Positions 46,675-58,452 of a DNA stretch of 64,000 bases are shown one piece after another. The position numbers were made by a program, and so were the translations under genes. The notes beneath the pieces were generated by a model that saw only the letters and a list, made by a program, of their open reading frames with translations, ran no database searches and was not told the DNA's origin. This stretch comes from Hexactinellida sp. DTS-2022 (lineage: Eukaryota > Porifera > Hexactinellida): NCBI GenBank assembly GCA_028753945.1, contig JAPNXP010000008.1, forward strand, positions 1,178,001-1,242,000, given 5' to 3'. Position 1 is the first letter of the stretch, and the number at the start of each line of letters is the position of its first letter.

Positions 46675-48147
46675 CTAAATATTCTCGATTCTGAATCGAT
46701 TGGAAAAATGTATTCCAGAGTGGATAGTGAAACCAAGAAGAGTGTAATCCAACATGCCTTCCTTGTGTGGTATTGATATTTCTTCATTAATTTTGGATAC
46801 CTGAATTGATTCATCAAGATGTCCGACTTCCATAATGAAGAGAGGTGTTAGTTCAGTAAATTCCAGTGATATCCGCTCAATATTTGCAACTGGGTCTCGA
46901 CATTTTAAACAGCTAAACCTGGAATTGATTTGATTATTGATCGAAACTTGACAATTGGAACTGAACTGTGTTAGAATTGTGAGGTTAAGCCTTTTCTCAG
47001 ATTGATAGCAACAAGACCAACATTGAAAAGTTATCTTGTACTTGTCTGAGCATAGGGATAAGTCTTTGCATAATAGCTGAACCATGTGCCTCCATAACCA
47101 AGGAGGTTGTATTGAGAATTCAAGAGGGGATACCTAAAAGTTTAGCAACCCAGACCCTCAGTTGTTCAAATTGGCGATCTTGTATTAAAGAAAGGATAGT
47201 TCGGAGAGAATCATTTGGAGTACAGCTTATGTAATCAAGAGCAGTAATAAGTGCACTTTTATGTATGCTGAGTAACGTGATGAAATTATCGACTGTTCAT
47301 CTACAGTAGAGCCTCTGAACAACGGACACCTTGGGACCGGAACCGTTGTCCGTTATTTAGAGGTTGTCCGCTATTTAGAGGTTGCTTTTCTATTAGACAT
47401 ATGCTAAATAAATAAATGCGTGCCACGAGGGTTGTCCGTTATTTAGAGGTTGTCCGCTATTTGGAGTGTCCGTTATGGGAGGCTCCACTGTATTTACTAA
47501 TTCGATTGCATCACAATGTCCACCCCAAGTAACACAAGCCTCTTTAAGGAAAGTTGAAAACGTATCTGGTGATACGGGTACCATTGAAGTCTTCGTTTCA
47601 GGGTAGTTTATTAACAGTTCATTTAAAACAGGCTGAAGTACTTTTGTTGAATAGTTCATACTCTTTTGTTGCCAGTGTGTTGAGTACTCGAAATCTTCGT
47701 TTGTATACTGGTAAATGGGTATCATGACTCCGAAGCTCTCTAATACCACTGACTTAATACTTCGGACATCTCCTGAGTTGTATCAAAAGCCATCAGTCTG
47801 TTCTCAAGGATGTTTGTTGGAGGGAAGTGATATTGTCTCCGATCGAATAGCTCTTTGAAAGGAAGATCGATTCTTTTGTCAAGTTGTCGATGGAGTTTTG
47901 AGAGTGGAGTATTATTCTTAATAGAATCAATTATTCTAACTTTCATTAGGTTAAGAAATTATAACACCTCTTCTCGGGATTTTCTGATGAGGTTGGTCTC
48001 AAAAATTAATTCTTCAACTCCATGGAAAGGAGATGATGGAATAAGAATATTTTCATCAGATATCGATTGAAAAGAATCGTCATCATTTCGGTTATCCATA
48101 CACTGGTGTTTAGTAGGTGGTAATTCTTCTGTTTTCTCGATAGATGA
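46675..48147 (-). pseudogene. Coding fossil with a possible USP-like (C19) peptidase part
   Basis: Several minus-strand open stretches. 47085-46675 has two cysteine pairs (CWSCC and CLKC) followed by TPLFIMEVGHL and DYTLLGFTIHSGIHFSNRF, which resembles the zinc finger and the H-containing end of ubiquitin-specific peptidases. 47749-47500 has FLKEACVTWGGHCDAIELVN. Upstream pieces are charged and NLS-like. A TA-flanked MITE is inserted. A 9-bp target duplication shows that the MULE element at 48157-53736 separates this region from the integrase fossil at 53737-54830, so both probably belong to one older element. Treated as a fossil with several breaks. The peptidase call is tentative. Confidence 0.45.
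47304..47490. mobile_element. TA-flanked MITE, CAGTAGAGCCTC ends
   Basis: Inverted ends CAGTAGAGCCTCTGAACAAC / GGAGGCTCCACTG are flanked by TA (47302-47303, 47491-47492). The interior repeats GTTGTCCGTTATTTAGAGGT. Tc1/mariner-like, 187 bp. Confidence 0.9.
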
Positions 48148-48780
48148 CCTTTTCAAACGAGTGTGAAGTTGGCTTAGTATTCAACCGAGCACACTTTAAA
48201 TCTCTATTTGATCCGCTTCCTGTCATCCGAATGATTCAAGTTTGGTATCATTAGAAAGACTAGCGAAATAGGTTTCATTAGATATGAAAATTAATTTAAA
48301 AATTTCAAAAATTCCTTTTAAAAAAAATTTTTTACAAATCTTTTTTCGAGCACACTTTAAATCTCTATTTGATCCGCTTCCTGTCATCCGATTGATTCAA
48401 ATTTGGTATCATTAGAAACAGTAGTAACTGGTTACCTTTGTGTACAAATACATTGTAAGTCGTAAGGGCTCTACATAAATGGGACTTGTTATTTTGGAAA
48501 ACATTGCAATGTAATTAACCAATGTAGTGACGAATTGTGAACAAGATCATTTAAAAAAACTATTTATACAAAGAAATAATACTAACTATCATATTTCCGA
48601 AATTTATATTCATTCATACCATATCTATCATCACTCAACAATCACCACTGCTTCAGGCAACTTTTACTTAGTTCTGTATGTAATCGTTCCAAGGTAAGTT
48701 CCATATAAATAAAATTATTGTGTAAATAGAAGCAATAAATCCTATTCTGTATTATTTCTTTTGAATTACCTCATGATCTA

Positions 48781-51700
48781 CACAATTCGTAGACATAATA
48801 ACAAACAGGTCGAAATCATTCCCCTTGTTGAAAAAAGACCTCTCTAATAGTCATTCACTTCCGAATTCTGTTTGGGGCAAGCTTTCAAAAGAATTATACG
48901 GTCGTAACAGACCTTCGTTGAGACTTAAATTGTATCTTAAATGGTTTAAAACTCATACGGCATTCAAACTATTGTGGAGCAAACTTATTCAGTCAATGCA
49001 GAAACAACATTTTGTATAAGTTTGAGTTTGAATTTGAATTTACTATCAAATGAGATCAGAACTTCCCTCGTCACCTCAGTTGTGATCAGATCAATTTGTG
49101 AAAAAATGATAGGGAAGGACATCACTGGTGAACTATCCGCACGTGAGTTAATTTGGGAGTCAATTGAGCTTGATTTAAATGATACTAACTTGCTAATCGT
49201 TTGCTCCTCCGCAGCATCTGAATTCACCATATACAATAATCTAATAGAAGAATTTAAATCCAATGTTCTAGAATCAGAAGATTGTATGGGGAAAAGGTTA
49301 TTTCATACTTTCCTTAATTGGGAATCAAAATTATGGCTCGATGGCTGCAAATATTTTGATTGTAATGCAGCTCGAGTTATTCCTGGTTTTTTACAATTTG
49401 TAGAATTAAGTCACATTGACGAATGTGAGAAATTTGGATCTACATTAATATCAAAGGTCAATGAGAAAATAATTGGGAGTAGTCCATTGCTGATTTTGTG
49501 GATTGTGTCCACATTGCAGGATTCTGATTATCACAGTGTTAGACTAATTTAAAATCTTTTGGATCAAAACTATATTCTTTTGAGTAGTGACATACTCACG
49601 AATTTTGTTAATTGGTTCCATAAATTGAAAAGCGAATCAAATAAAGGACTAAGAGATTTGAGAATACTATATTCAAATTATGTATGTAAATTTCAAAATT
49701 TTACAAGAGATTCATCAGCTGATGCTGTTGATCAATTACTAGCACTATCTAAATACGCAATTGATGATAAATCATATGACAAAGCCATTGATGAATGCTC
49801 CTCTGAAACTGATGTGCTCCCTAATTGTGATCTGGAATATGGTGAGTTTTATCTGGAATTAGATGAATGGCACAATTTGAGTTCTCCAGATTCAGCTGGT
49901 AGTCTAAGGTTAAATAGAAATTGGACCAATTTATTCGCAAAGAAGTTGTCTGAGTTAAATCCGAAATGTGTCCTGAAATTTAAAAATTATTGGATAAAGA
50001 AAGACAATAGCCGAAAATCACATTCCCCATATTTTCAAGGATGGGCAGTTTGCAAATTAACGAACTGTTTATCTTTCATTTTTCCTTTGAGAAAAAGATT
50101 GACCCTAAAGAAATAGACACGGTTGCTGTACAATTTAAGTGCGAAGGAACTTTTTCACTAGAACACTTTGACGGTAGTACTACCCATTCTCGCAATCTAT
50201 CAGGCATTGAAAGGGAAAAAATGGGGAACGTTTTAGTTCAAAGTCCTATTAATAACATATTTTATAAACAGTTCAATAGCACTAACAATAAAGGGTTGCC
50301 TCATGGAAATTTACTAATATACAATCTCAAGCATGTTTACGACGAGTTAAATCAGAGTTTAAATCCAAATGTAGATTTTCTAATGATTATATGGAAGATA
50401 TCTTAGCAACTCAACAATATTTCCGTTCGCTGTTAGCGGAAGGCCCTGTTTTCGGGTATATTCAATATGTAGCCCAGCAGCCATTTATTATACATCTTTA
50501 TTCAAAAAAGCAGATAGAATTATTTAAAATGTTCAAGAAATCTAACATCGTATTGAATTTGGATGCAACCGGTTCGCTCATTAGTAAGCCCTCTACTTGT
50601 ACTAATAAGATTTATTACTATGCACTCACTTTACAGCATCCAGATGTTTTCATTAGTCCAATGCCTGTTGCTGAAATGATAAGCAGTGATCATGGCACTG
50701 CAGAAAATACTCACTTTTTAAACAAATGGGTTTTAACTAGTAAATTAGTTTTAAATAGAGAGTTATATGTTTCCCAAATTGAAATGGATTATAGCTGGGT
50801 GATGATGCATAGTGTCTGCTTAGCATTTAATAGAATTAACATAGTTAGTTATTTGGATCATTGCTGGGAATTCGTTAATCTCAATTCAACAAAACTAAAT
50901 TTTCCAACTGTTCTCCATCTCTGCTCTGCACATATTATGCATGGGTTAAGTTATAAATTGGAGAAAAATTATAAAATACAAAAACACTTGAAACAATTAA
51001 TATTACATGCAATTGGCACAATTTTGAAGAGTAGCAGAATTCTAGAAATAAACCTTATATTCACATCGTTGTGTTATTTATTGAGCAGTTGAATTCATGT
51101 CTTCTACCGTTAATCGTAGTTTGCTAGATTTGGAAGTATTAGTTAAAGGAGAAATGGAGATAAATGATTTTCAGCAAGAACAAATAGATAAAGAATCAAA
51201 ATTTATGGAAAATGGTCTGACTTATCGAAAACAATCTCCATTTGGCAGACATTTTGATACATTATATAACAATTGCTTAGATAAAATTCAATCTAAAGAT
51301 GCATCGCGTTTAAACAAAATAGTTAATTTATCGTATTTTCCATATATTCTTGAATATTTATTGACCTATTATTTTCCGATACTTCCCTTTTGGACTGGAA
51401 TCATACTAAGCACAGTAAGAGTAAGTGAAAAAACGACTGATAGCAACGCAGTAGTAGAAAATTGGTTCAAAATTGTTAAACATTCAATATTTAAATCTGA
51501 AACTAATATAAGACCTGGTGATTTCATTCGTACAATATATTCTCACATAGACGATAGGATGGCAGCCTTTCAATTTGCATTTCAACCTTTGGCTCAGAAA
51601 ATGTTCAAACAAAAAAATTTGAAACGTGAATTAGTTAATGAGGAACATTGTAAAGAGGAATGGGCAAAGAGGAAAAAGGTAAAAACTAGTTACATTAGCC

Positions 51701-52515
51701 CACTTCCTAGTAAGATTGAAAAAGTATTTAGTCAATTTAAAGATTTTGATAGGAATGCCGCTTCCTCAAAAACTAAAAAGATTAAAATTTTAGCTGATAG
51801 CCTTGAAGGTTGTAAAACTTCCCATTTAACAATAACAACACATGCCACCTCAGAACAACAATTAACAATTCCTGCAGAAAATGTTGAAATCATGACCGAT
51901 TTAGATATTTTAGCATTAGGGAGCGTCGAATTTACTGCCTGAATTCAAAAATCTTTGTCTCTTGGGCCAAATACAAATTTTCGATGAATTAGGATTTACT
52001 AAAATCAATCCTGTAATTTGCATAAGCAATAGTAAATATAAGCATAAATTAAATCAATTAAAGCCTTCACGAATGTTTCCCATTCCAAAAGATGGGAATT
52101 GTTTATTTACGACTCTCACTTATTTGATTACAGGTAGTATTGATAATTATCATAAAATGCGATTAACTATAACTGATAATATGATGGGTAGATTTCATGA
52201 CGTATGTCACAAATTTATTAGAAACAAATTTCCGAGGTCGGTTATTAATTATCGTAATACAAAAGATTACCTAATCAAATCAAATATGCGCAATAATAAG
52301 ACTTGGGGTACAGACTTGGAGTTATTCACTGTGGCCATGCTTTTTAAAACTGATATATGGGTGCTACACAAGTGACCTGGGCAATAAATGGATGGTCTTT
52401 TCAGGAAACGGGGCCAGTTTGGATGAAATAACAAAGCCAGCTAATCAGGCTGGATCTTTATACATTAGACATAGTAGCAACCATTACGAACCTATTTTTG
52501 AATTATATCAATGCT
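48781..52515 (+). pseudogene. MULE-like transposase with C-terminal OTU cysteine protease
   Basis: Coding pieces in order: 48825-49552 (SVWGKLSKELYG; LWLDGCKYFD; FLQFVELSHIDECE), 49559-50406, 50391-51092, 51097-51942, 51962-52515. The third carries VLNLDATGSLISKP, PVAEMISSDHGTAENT, QIEMDYSWVMM and CSAHIMHG, a plausible DDE pattern with the C-x2-H seen in MULE and hAT cores. The fourth has SNAVVENWFKIVKHSIF and ends in basic sequence. The last is an OTU domain: PKDGNCLFTTLTYL (catalytic Asp and Cys), TWGTDLELFTVAMLF, then SNHYEPIF with the catalytic His. About five frame changes or stops interrupt it (for example at 49552, 50116, 51092, 51942 and 52375), so it looks inactive but fairly young. 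The OTU call is strong; the transposase superfamily rests mainly on the 9-bp duplication. Confidence 0.8.
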
Positions 52516-52639
52516 AATTTTTTGGTATATTCGTATGTTTAATTAGCTTAATACTATTTTTCATTCATTCATTAAATACTACCAGGTACTCTCTTACTAT
52601 TCATTCGGCGCACAATTCTCTATTGAAATAATAATAATA

Positions 52640-52770
52640 CAGAAAAAAATTAAAAAGATAAAAAACACAAAAAATAAAACAACTACAAAAAAATTAAAAA
52701 CACAAAAAATAAAAAAAGTGCAAAAAAATTAAAAACACAAAAAATAAAACAACTACAAAAAATACAAACA
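52640..52770 (+). repeat. A-rich tandem repeat
   Basis: Roughly 50-60-bp units of AAAAAACACAAAAAATAAAACAACT-like sequence (unit start AAAACACAAAAAATAAAA) after the OTU stop. Confidence 0.8.
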
Positions 52771-52779
52771 AGCTCTATC

Positions 52780-53110
52780 AACATCTACATCAACTCTATC
52801 AACATCTATATCAACATCTCTATCAACATCTCTATCAACATCTCTATCAACATCTACATCAACATCTCTATCAACATCTCTATCAACATCTACATCAACA
52901 TCTACATCAACATCTCTATCAACATCTCTATCAACATCTCTATCAACATCTCTATCAACATCTCTATCAACATCTACATCAACATCTCTATCAACATCTA
53001 CATCAACATCTACATCAACATCTACATCAACATCTCTATCAACATCTACATCAACATCTCTATCAACATCTCTATCAACATCTACATCAACATCTCTATT
53101 AATTGCTACA
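52780..53110 (+). repeat. 12-bp minisatellite ATCAACATCTCT / ATCAACATCTAC
   Basis: About 27 tandem units in which two variants (CTCT and CTAC) alternate irregularly, inside the MULE/OTU element between the protease and the right repeats. Confidence 0.95.
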
Positions 53111-53736
53111 TCAACAAACTATATTGACAACTAATTGTTAACAAAATTAAGTTTCAATTTAGCATAATTAAAGGAAAAGTGATTATATATGTATAAACTA
53201 TCCCATTTTATCAATTTTTTGTATTAAATGACTATTGAATGAATTACGATTATTAAACAGCCAAACAGAATTTACAATATATTATTCATATTGATATAAC
53301 ATTAGAATAGTCTCTATTCTTCGAATGATACCAAATTTGAATCCTTCGGATGACAGGAAGCAGATCAAATAGAGATTTAAAGTGTGCTCGAAAAGAAATT
53401 TTTAAATTTTTTTTTTAGGGGAATTTTTGAAATTTTTAAATTAATTTTCATATCTAATGAAACCTATTTCGCTAGTCTTTCTAATGATACCAAATTTGAA
53501 TCATTCGGATGACAGGAAGCGGATCAAATAGAGATTTAAAGTGTGCTCGAAAAGATTTGTAAAAATTTTTTTTTAAGGGAATTTTTGAAATTTTTAAATT
53601 AATTTTCATATCTAATGAAACCTATTTCGCTAGTCTTTCTAATGATACCAAATTTGAATCAATCGGATGACAGGAAGCAGATCAAATAGAGATTTAAAGT
53701 GTGCTCGGTTGAATACTAAGCCAACTTCACACTCGT

Positions 53737-54830
53737 CCTTTTCAACAGCTTTACTTTCGATCGTTTACTCGCTGAATGGAATTGTTTCCAAGTCTGTGAA
53801 CATTTGTAGAATTAACTTTAGTAACTGAATAAAGCCCAAGCCATTTATCCTGTAAATTTCCTTCTTTCGTTTTTCGATTCTCGATTAATACGCTATCCAC
53901 TATCTCAAGTTTCCTAAAACTAGCTCGATTTAATTTCTTATCTACATGAGCGTTTGTGAATGAGAAAGATTCTCTAGGGCAACAGTGTTGTTAGATTATT
54001 ATGCATCTTGCATAAAATTTATCAATTGTTCCATCTGCTCTTCTACTGCACACTCGCCTATTCCTGTGTCTTCTGGGTATTGATAAGTCAGACTCTGTGC
54101 TTGAGTCGGCAGTCTCGGTTTCCGGGATCCGTGCATTAACTCGAAAGCAGAGGATGAAGTGGTTATTCTAGGCCTGATGTTGATGGAAAACGTTATTTCT
54201 TCGAGAAAGAGCGACCAATTATCATTTTTCTCATTCAAAGACTTCATAAGCTTCATGTAAGGACTTTGAGATTTTGTTAGTAAATTCACGTCCGTTGTCA
54301 CTAATGATCTGGACTGGGGCACCCTGTCTACAGTAGATCGAATAAATGCCTCTGGAAACTTCTGTAGCTTCCTTAGAATATAATGCGCGATTTTCTATCC
54401 ACCTAGTGAAATGATCAATCATGGTCAGAATGTATTTATAGCCATTTGATTCAATTAACGGAGCAGTAAGGTCCATGCCAACCGATACCATACCTTTGTG
54501 ATTATAATTAAGCGCTTTAGTGGAGCAATAGGGGCTTTTAAGCTAGGTTGGTTCTTTTTACAACGAACACAGGTGTCTACATATGTTTGGATGTCTTTGA
54601 ACATGCCAGGCCAATAATAGCGGTCTTTTGAAATTTGAAATGAATATCTAGCGCACTGATGTCCCACATTATCGTGGATTTCCTTAAGAATGGCTTCTAA
54701 TTCAAACCCTTGGATAACCAATAATTTATTTGTGTGTGAAGATCTAAATAGCTTGTCTCCTATGATTTCATAGTTGGCAGCTTTCTTACGAATTTTTTCT
54801 GGTCTTTTGTAATCTGTTCACAATAAGATT
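53737..54830 (-). mobile_element. Gypsy/Ginger-type integrase fossil
   Basis: Minus strand. 54721-54455 has the H2C2 zinc-binding region (IHDNVGHQCARYS; YYWPGMFKDIQTYV; CVRCKKNQ). 54491-54231 has the core with GMDLTAPL and IISDNGREF. 54322-53999 has the later core (NEKNDNWSLFLEEITFSINI). About 53960-53745 encodes a C-terminal GPY-like region (LQDKWLGLYSVTKV). It is broken several times. No reverse transcriptase lies upstream in the window, so it may come from a Ginger-type DNA transposon rather than an LTR element. Its downstream continuation is separated by the MULE/OTU insertion. Confidence 0.75.
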
Positions 54831-55139
54831 TGGACACAAGGTATTCGTAAATAGAAGCAAATTCTTTACCATCCATAAAGCTTTGTGAATGAGTATATGT
54901 AGCAATAACAGCAGTAGTATACCAGATAAGAAACAGGGAAATACACTAATAAGATATACTGTAATAGTTCTAAGTCTGGGAGTGACTGTAGTACTTACGT
55001 AACTAGGATGCGAAGATGCCTAATCAAATAAACACTAAGTGGGTGGTCTCAAATTTTAAGTATTTACACGACAAATACGAAATGAGTAGTAGACGCATTA
55101 ACTAGGGACGGCTATAAACTCACAAATATAATTAGTGTT

Positions 55140-55990
55140 ACATAATATATATTATTAAGTAATCAGTAGTAGGGACCAAGGCCCGTATTCACTAAGATTA
55201 CTTAGTACTTAAGTACTAAGTATATACTTAAGTACTAAGTACGTACTTAGTTAAGTACATACTTAAGTCGTATTCACTAAGAAATATTGTTGTACTTAAG
55301 TACATACTTAACTAAGTACGTACTTAATTACGAAATTGAATTATATTTATTGAATTATATTTAATATCATAGCATATTAGTGTATGGAATGCTATTGTAA
55401 TAGCTTGCTGTATTCTTTTAACTTTAAAAAGAATATTCTCAATGAAGTTCCTGTGATTTTTGTGCTTGAGAAAAAACAGACTTTTAGAAAACAACAACCA
55501 ATTGTAATAAATGTTGAAAATGGAATCATAAACTTCCCCTAAAGTAAAGCAAGTACTACTAGAAATCTAATACAATGTTCTAATTAAACACCAACGTCTA
55601 AAGAGTCAATAAAATAAAATTCTTATAAGTTAAGTCAACTTAGTAGGTTACTTAAGTTTTGTTCTTAAGTATGTACTTAAGTGCACACTTATATCTTAGT
55701 GAATACCAATCTTAGTGAATACGACTTAAGTACATACTTAGTACTTAATACGTACTTAACTTCTCAGTGAATACGGGCCCAGTTTTGGCAAAATATTACA
55801 ATATTATGAACAATACGTATAAAATACCAAATATAACTATAAAAGTAGGAAACAGCCATAATATTTGCTATTAAGTAATCACTAATACATATCAATCACT
55901 ATTAGGAGTAGGGGGAACCAGTTTTGTTCAGTACCATGGATATTTGACAAAACTGGTCCCCCCGGACCAGTTTGTAGGGGGAGGACCATT
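55140..55990. repeat. GGGGGACCAGTTTTG repeat family, copy 2 (inverted)
   Basis: AATCAGTAGTAGGGACCA on the left and AGTTTTGGCAAAATATTACA to GGGGGAACCAGTTTTG on the right are the inverse of 45490-46240. The Harbinger-like MITE at 55179-55780 interrupts it exactly within GGACCAGTTTTG. Confidence 0.75.
55179..55780. mobile_element. Harbinger-like MITE, GGCCCGTATTCACTAAG family (copy 2)
   Basis: Both ends are intact: AGGCCCGTATTCACTAAG and CAGTGAATACGGGCCC. The interior 55381-55540 is the reverse complement of copy 1 (about 6340-6500). The flank CCA may be repeated on both sides, giving a possible 3-bp target duplication. Confidence 0.85.
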
Positions 55991-56190
55991 TTTGTCAAAA
56001 CACTTTCAAATTAATTGGCTTATTCTTAATGGGTTGGCCTCAATTTCTTTTTTGAATATTTTAGTTTCCTTCAAATTCTGAGGGTTTGTGTTAATATATA
56101 TTTACTACACATTGGAGAGAAAAAAGAACCAAACAGTGGGGGCATGGACCGCCCCCCAGTTTAAAAATCTAGGGGGCGAGTGCCCCCTCG

Positions 56191-56204
56191 CCCCCCCCCC
56201 CCCC
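56191..56204 (+). repeat. Poly-C tract
   Basis: About 14 consecutive C after GTGCCCCCTCG in otherwise AT-rich DNA. Confidence 0.9.
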
Positions 56205-56864
56205 GAATTCACTCCTATGTATACTGATTGTCAAATAAATACCTACTAATTTTAAATGCTCTAATTCTTATCGTGGCAGGCTAATTTTCTATGACATTTT
56301 GAATTGCACAATTTTCTTGTACGCGTACATTTGTATCTATGCGTGTTACAACCGCCTCTACAGTTTCAAACTTGTCGAGAGATACCAAGAGATGCACGAA
56401 AAACATCTTCGTGAAGAGTTGCATCAATGCTCGGGACAAATTCAGGGGTGAGTATTGAAGTTTGACACATGTCGAATTGTGTTGAAATGTATTCGCTGTC
56501 TAGAATACCATAATTGTTCCCAATTTATAATAACCTTCATTAGGTTTGCTTAAAATGACGCCGAGAAGATTAGGCTGGTCAAATGGATGCCGTTTATCCA
56601 CTTCAGGTATTTTAGAGGAATATTTTCGCCAATCTCATAATTTCGTGCTTTCTTAACAGATTGTGTTTCCATTCTATTAGTTTGCTTGTCTTGTCCACGT
56701 TTAGCCGCACGATGACCGTCGAAAATACGAGAATCTCTCTCATCTAGCCACCAGGTCATACACCAAACTGGACTCATTTAGCCCTCTGAATCTTCAGTCG
56801 AGTGACCACATATATCATGTATAAGGTATAAACATAGAGGGAAGGTGTGGGCACAACTACAAGG

Positions 56865-57113
56865 CCAGGAATGGTAAAATAATGATTTTTTTAAATAAAA
56901 TCAAAATCAAAATCAATTGATTTAAAGTTGATTTTTACTATTTGAAAATGGTGATACCTATTGCAATCAGAGTTATTTCGACGTAATATTACAAAGTATA
57001 CTTACTGCAAAATTCTAAATTGAATACCTATTATATAATTTGAGTTATGTTCATTCAAATCAATGATTTTAATTTCCCAAAAAAATCAAATAAATCATAA
57101 ATTTTCCTAGCCT
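56865..57113. mobile_element. hAT-like MITE
   Basis: 8-bp flanks CTACAAGG (56857-56864) and GTACAAGG (57114-57121), 7 of 8 matching. The inverted ends are rich in AAATCA / TGATTTTTTT, with CCAGGAA on the left and TTTTCCTAG on the right. It lies within the Ginger1 remains. Confidence 0.75.
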
Positions 57114-57654
57114 GTACAAGGCTGCTCACTTCCAACATAATTTAGTGAGCTTAAATCATTCATTTCACACAAGTTGACAGCCGAATATGGCAACTGGATA
57201 TAAATTGAATCAACTGGAGGCATCAACGATATATGATTCGGAGACTGTGAAACCTGAGAACAAGGAAACTTTAATTATATTGGATCGTCAGGAGGTTGCA
57301 TAGCAACAGAGGTAAAGCGTTCCGTATTAATGAGCTGAGCTGACTTCACGAGTCTCAAGCATATTAAAGTTATCAATTGGATTTCCTCTGTTAGAAAAGG
57401 TTTGGTGCTCTAATGTGTCAGGATAACTCGCATGAAGGAACATTTCATGTTCTTGATTTCGGTTGAACTCCTCTTCAATTTCTTTTGTGACATGTACAAT
57501 CCCAATATTGTATATGATTGGATTTAAATATTGTCGATGAGTTTTAAGTAAGTTACTTGGTAGGTAAACTTACGTGTTTAATTCCTCTTCTGTAGTGACA
57601 TATTTTGCGACATTTTCAGAAATTCCAAAATCGTCCAAGCCGTTCACATGCTCT

Positions 57655-58355
57655 CTTCCAAAGATAGTCCAGCGTCATAGCCATAAAATTTCACAAGATT
57701 GTTCATTTTTTTGATAAAAGCACCAAAATTTGTACACATGTACTTTGATGTAGTGCGAACATTTTGGATATTGAGGCAATTGAAAGAGTGTCTATATCGG
57801 CCATGACAGCTCGTCACAGTTGACACGTCCGATAGTGTTCGCCGGACTTGTTTCCCATAAAATTTGTTCAAATTAAGTTATATCGTTTATTTATTGTTGA
57901 ATTCGGTTTCGAAGTAAAATTACCGATAATTTGATATATCACATGACCATATTTGGAAGAATTTTATCCATAGCAACGCTGGAATGTTTCAGGAATGTGT
58001 CAAAAATTCCTTTCTCCAATTGTGTCCTTACCCAATCGAGTGACCCCTCTTTCGACTCCACTCAACTACCTGAGTATACTTATGCACATACCGACCCTGT
58101 AAAACGTGATTTGATAAAATTATTCGATATGTATGGTAAATCACGATGAATATAGAGTAATTTTATCAAATCACGTTTTACATGTTTTTATGGGAAATAA
58201 GTCCGGCGAACACTATCGGACGTGTTAAATGTGACGAGCTGTCATGGCCGATATAGACACTCTTTCAATTGCCTCAATAATAAAAATGTTCGCACTACAA
58301 CAAAGTACATGTGTACAAATTTTGGTGCTTTTATCAAAAAATGAACAATTATATG
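57655..58355. repeat. ~200-bp inverted repeat with 300-bp spacer
   Basis: 57661-57868 (CAGCGTCATAGCCATAAAAT to CGGACTTGTTTCCCATAAAA) is complementary to about 58178-58355. The spacer contains its own hairpin, AAACGTGATTTGATAAAATT against AATTTTATCAAATCACGTTT (58099-58180). Small indels separate the arms. Probably a foldback element inserted in the Ginger1 remains. Ends not defined. Confidence 0.75.
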
Positions 58356-58371
58356 GTTGTGCCGCTGCACT

Positions 58372-58452
58372 AAGAGGGGCTCATATCATCTAAGGCATTT
58401 ATGAGGCTCATATCATCTAAGGCATTTATGAGGCTCATATCATCTAAGGTAG
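58372..58452 (+). repeat. 27-bp tandem repeat, three units
   Basis: GAGGCTCATATCATCTAAGG then CATTTAT, repeated three times, the last unit partial. Confidence 0.9.

Larger units (their letters stand above)
48157..53736 (+). mobile_element. MULE-like DNA transposon carrying an OTU protease domain (C1)
   Basis: Perfect 26-bp terminal repeats (ACGAGTGTGAAGTTGGCTTA ...) with a perfect 9-bp target duplication CCTTTTCAA at 48148-48156 and 53737-53745. Subterminal ~120-180-bp repeats (GCACACTTTAAATCTCTATT; AATGATACCAAATTTGAATC) occur twice on the left (48190-48420) and three times on the right (53320-53710), giving long complex inverted ends. 9-bp duplications and long repeats fit MULEs. The + strand carries a DDE-like transposase and an OTU domain. 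An A-rich repeat (52640-52770) and a 12-bp minisatellite follow the coding part. Confidence 0.9.
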
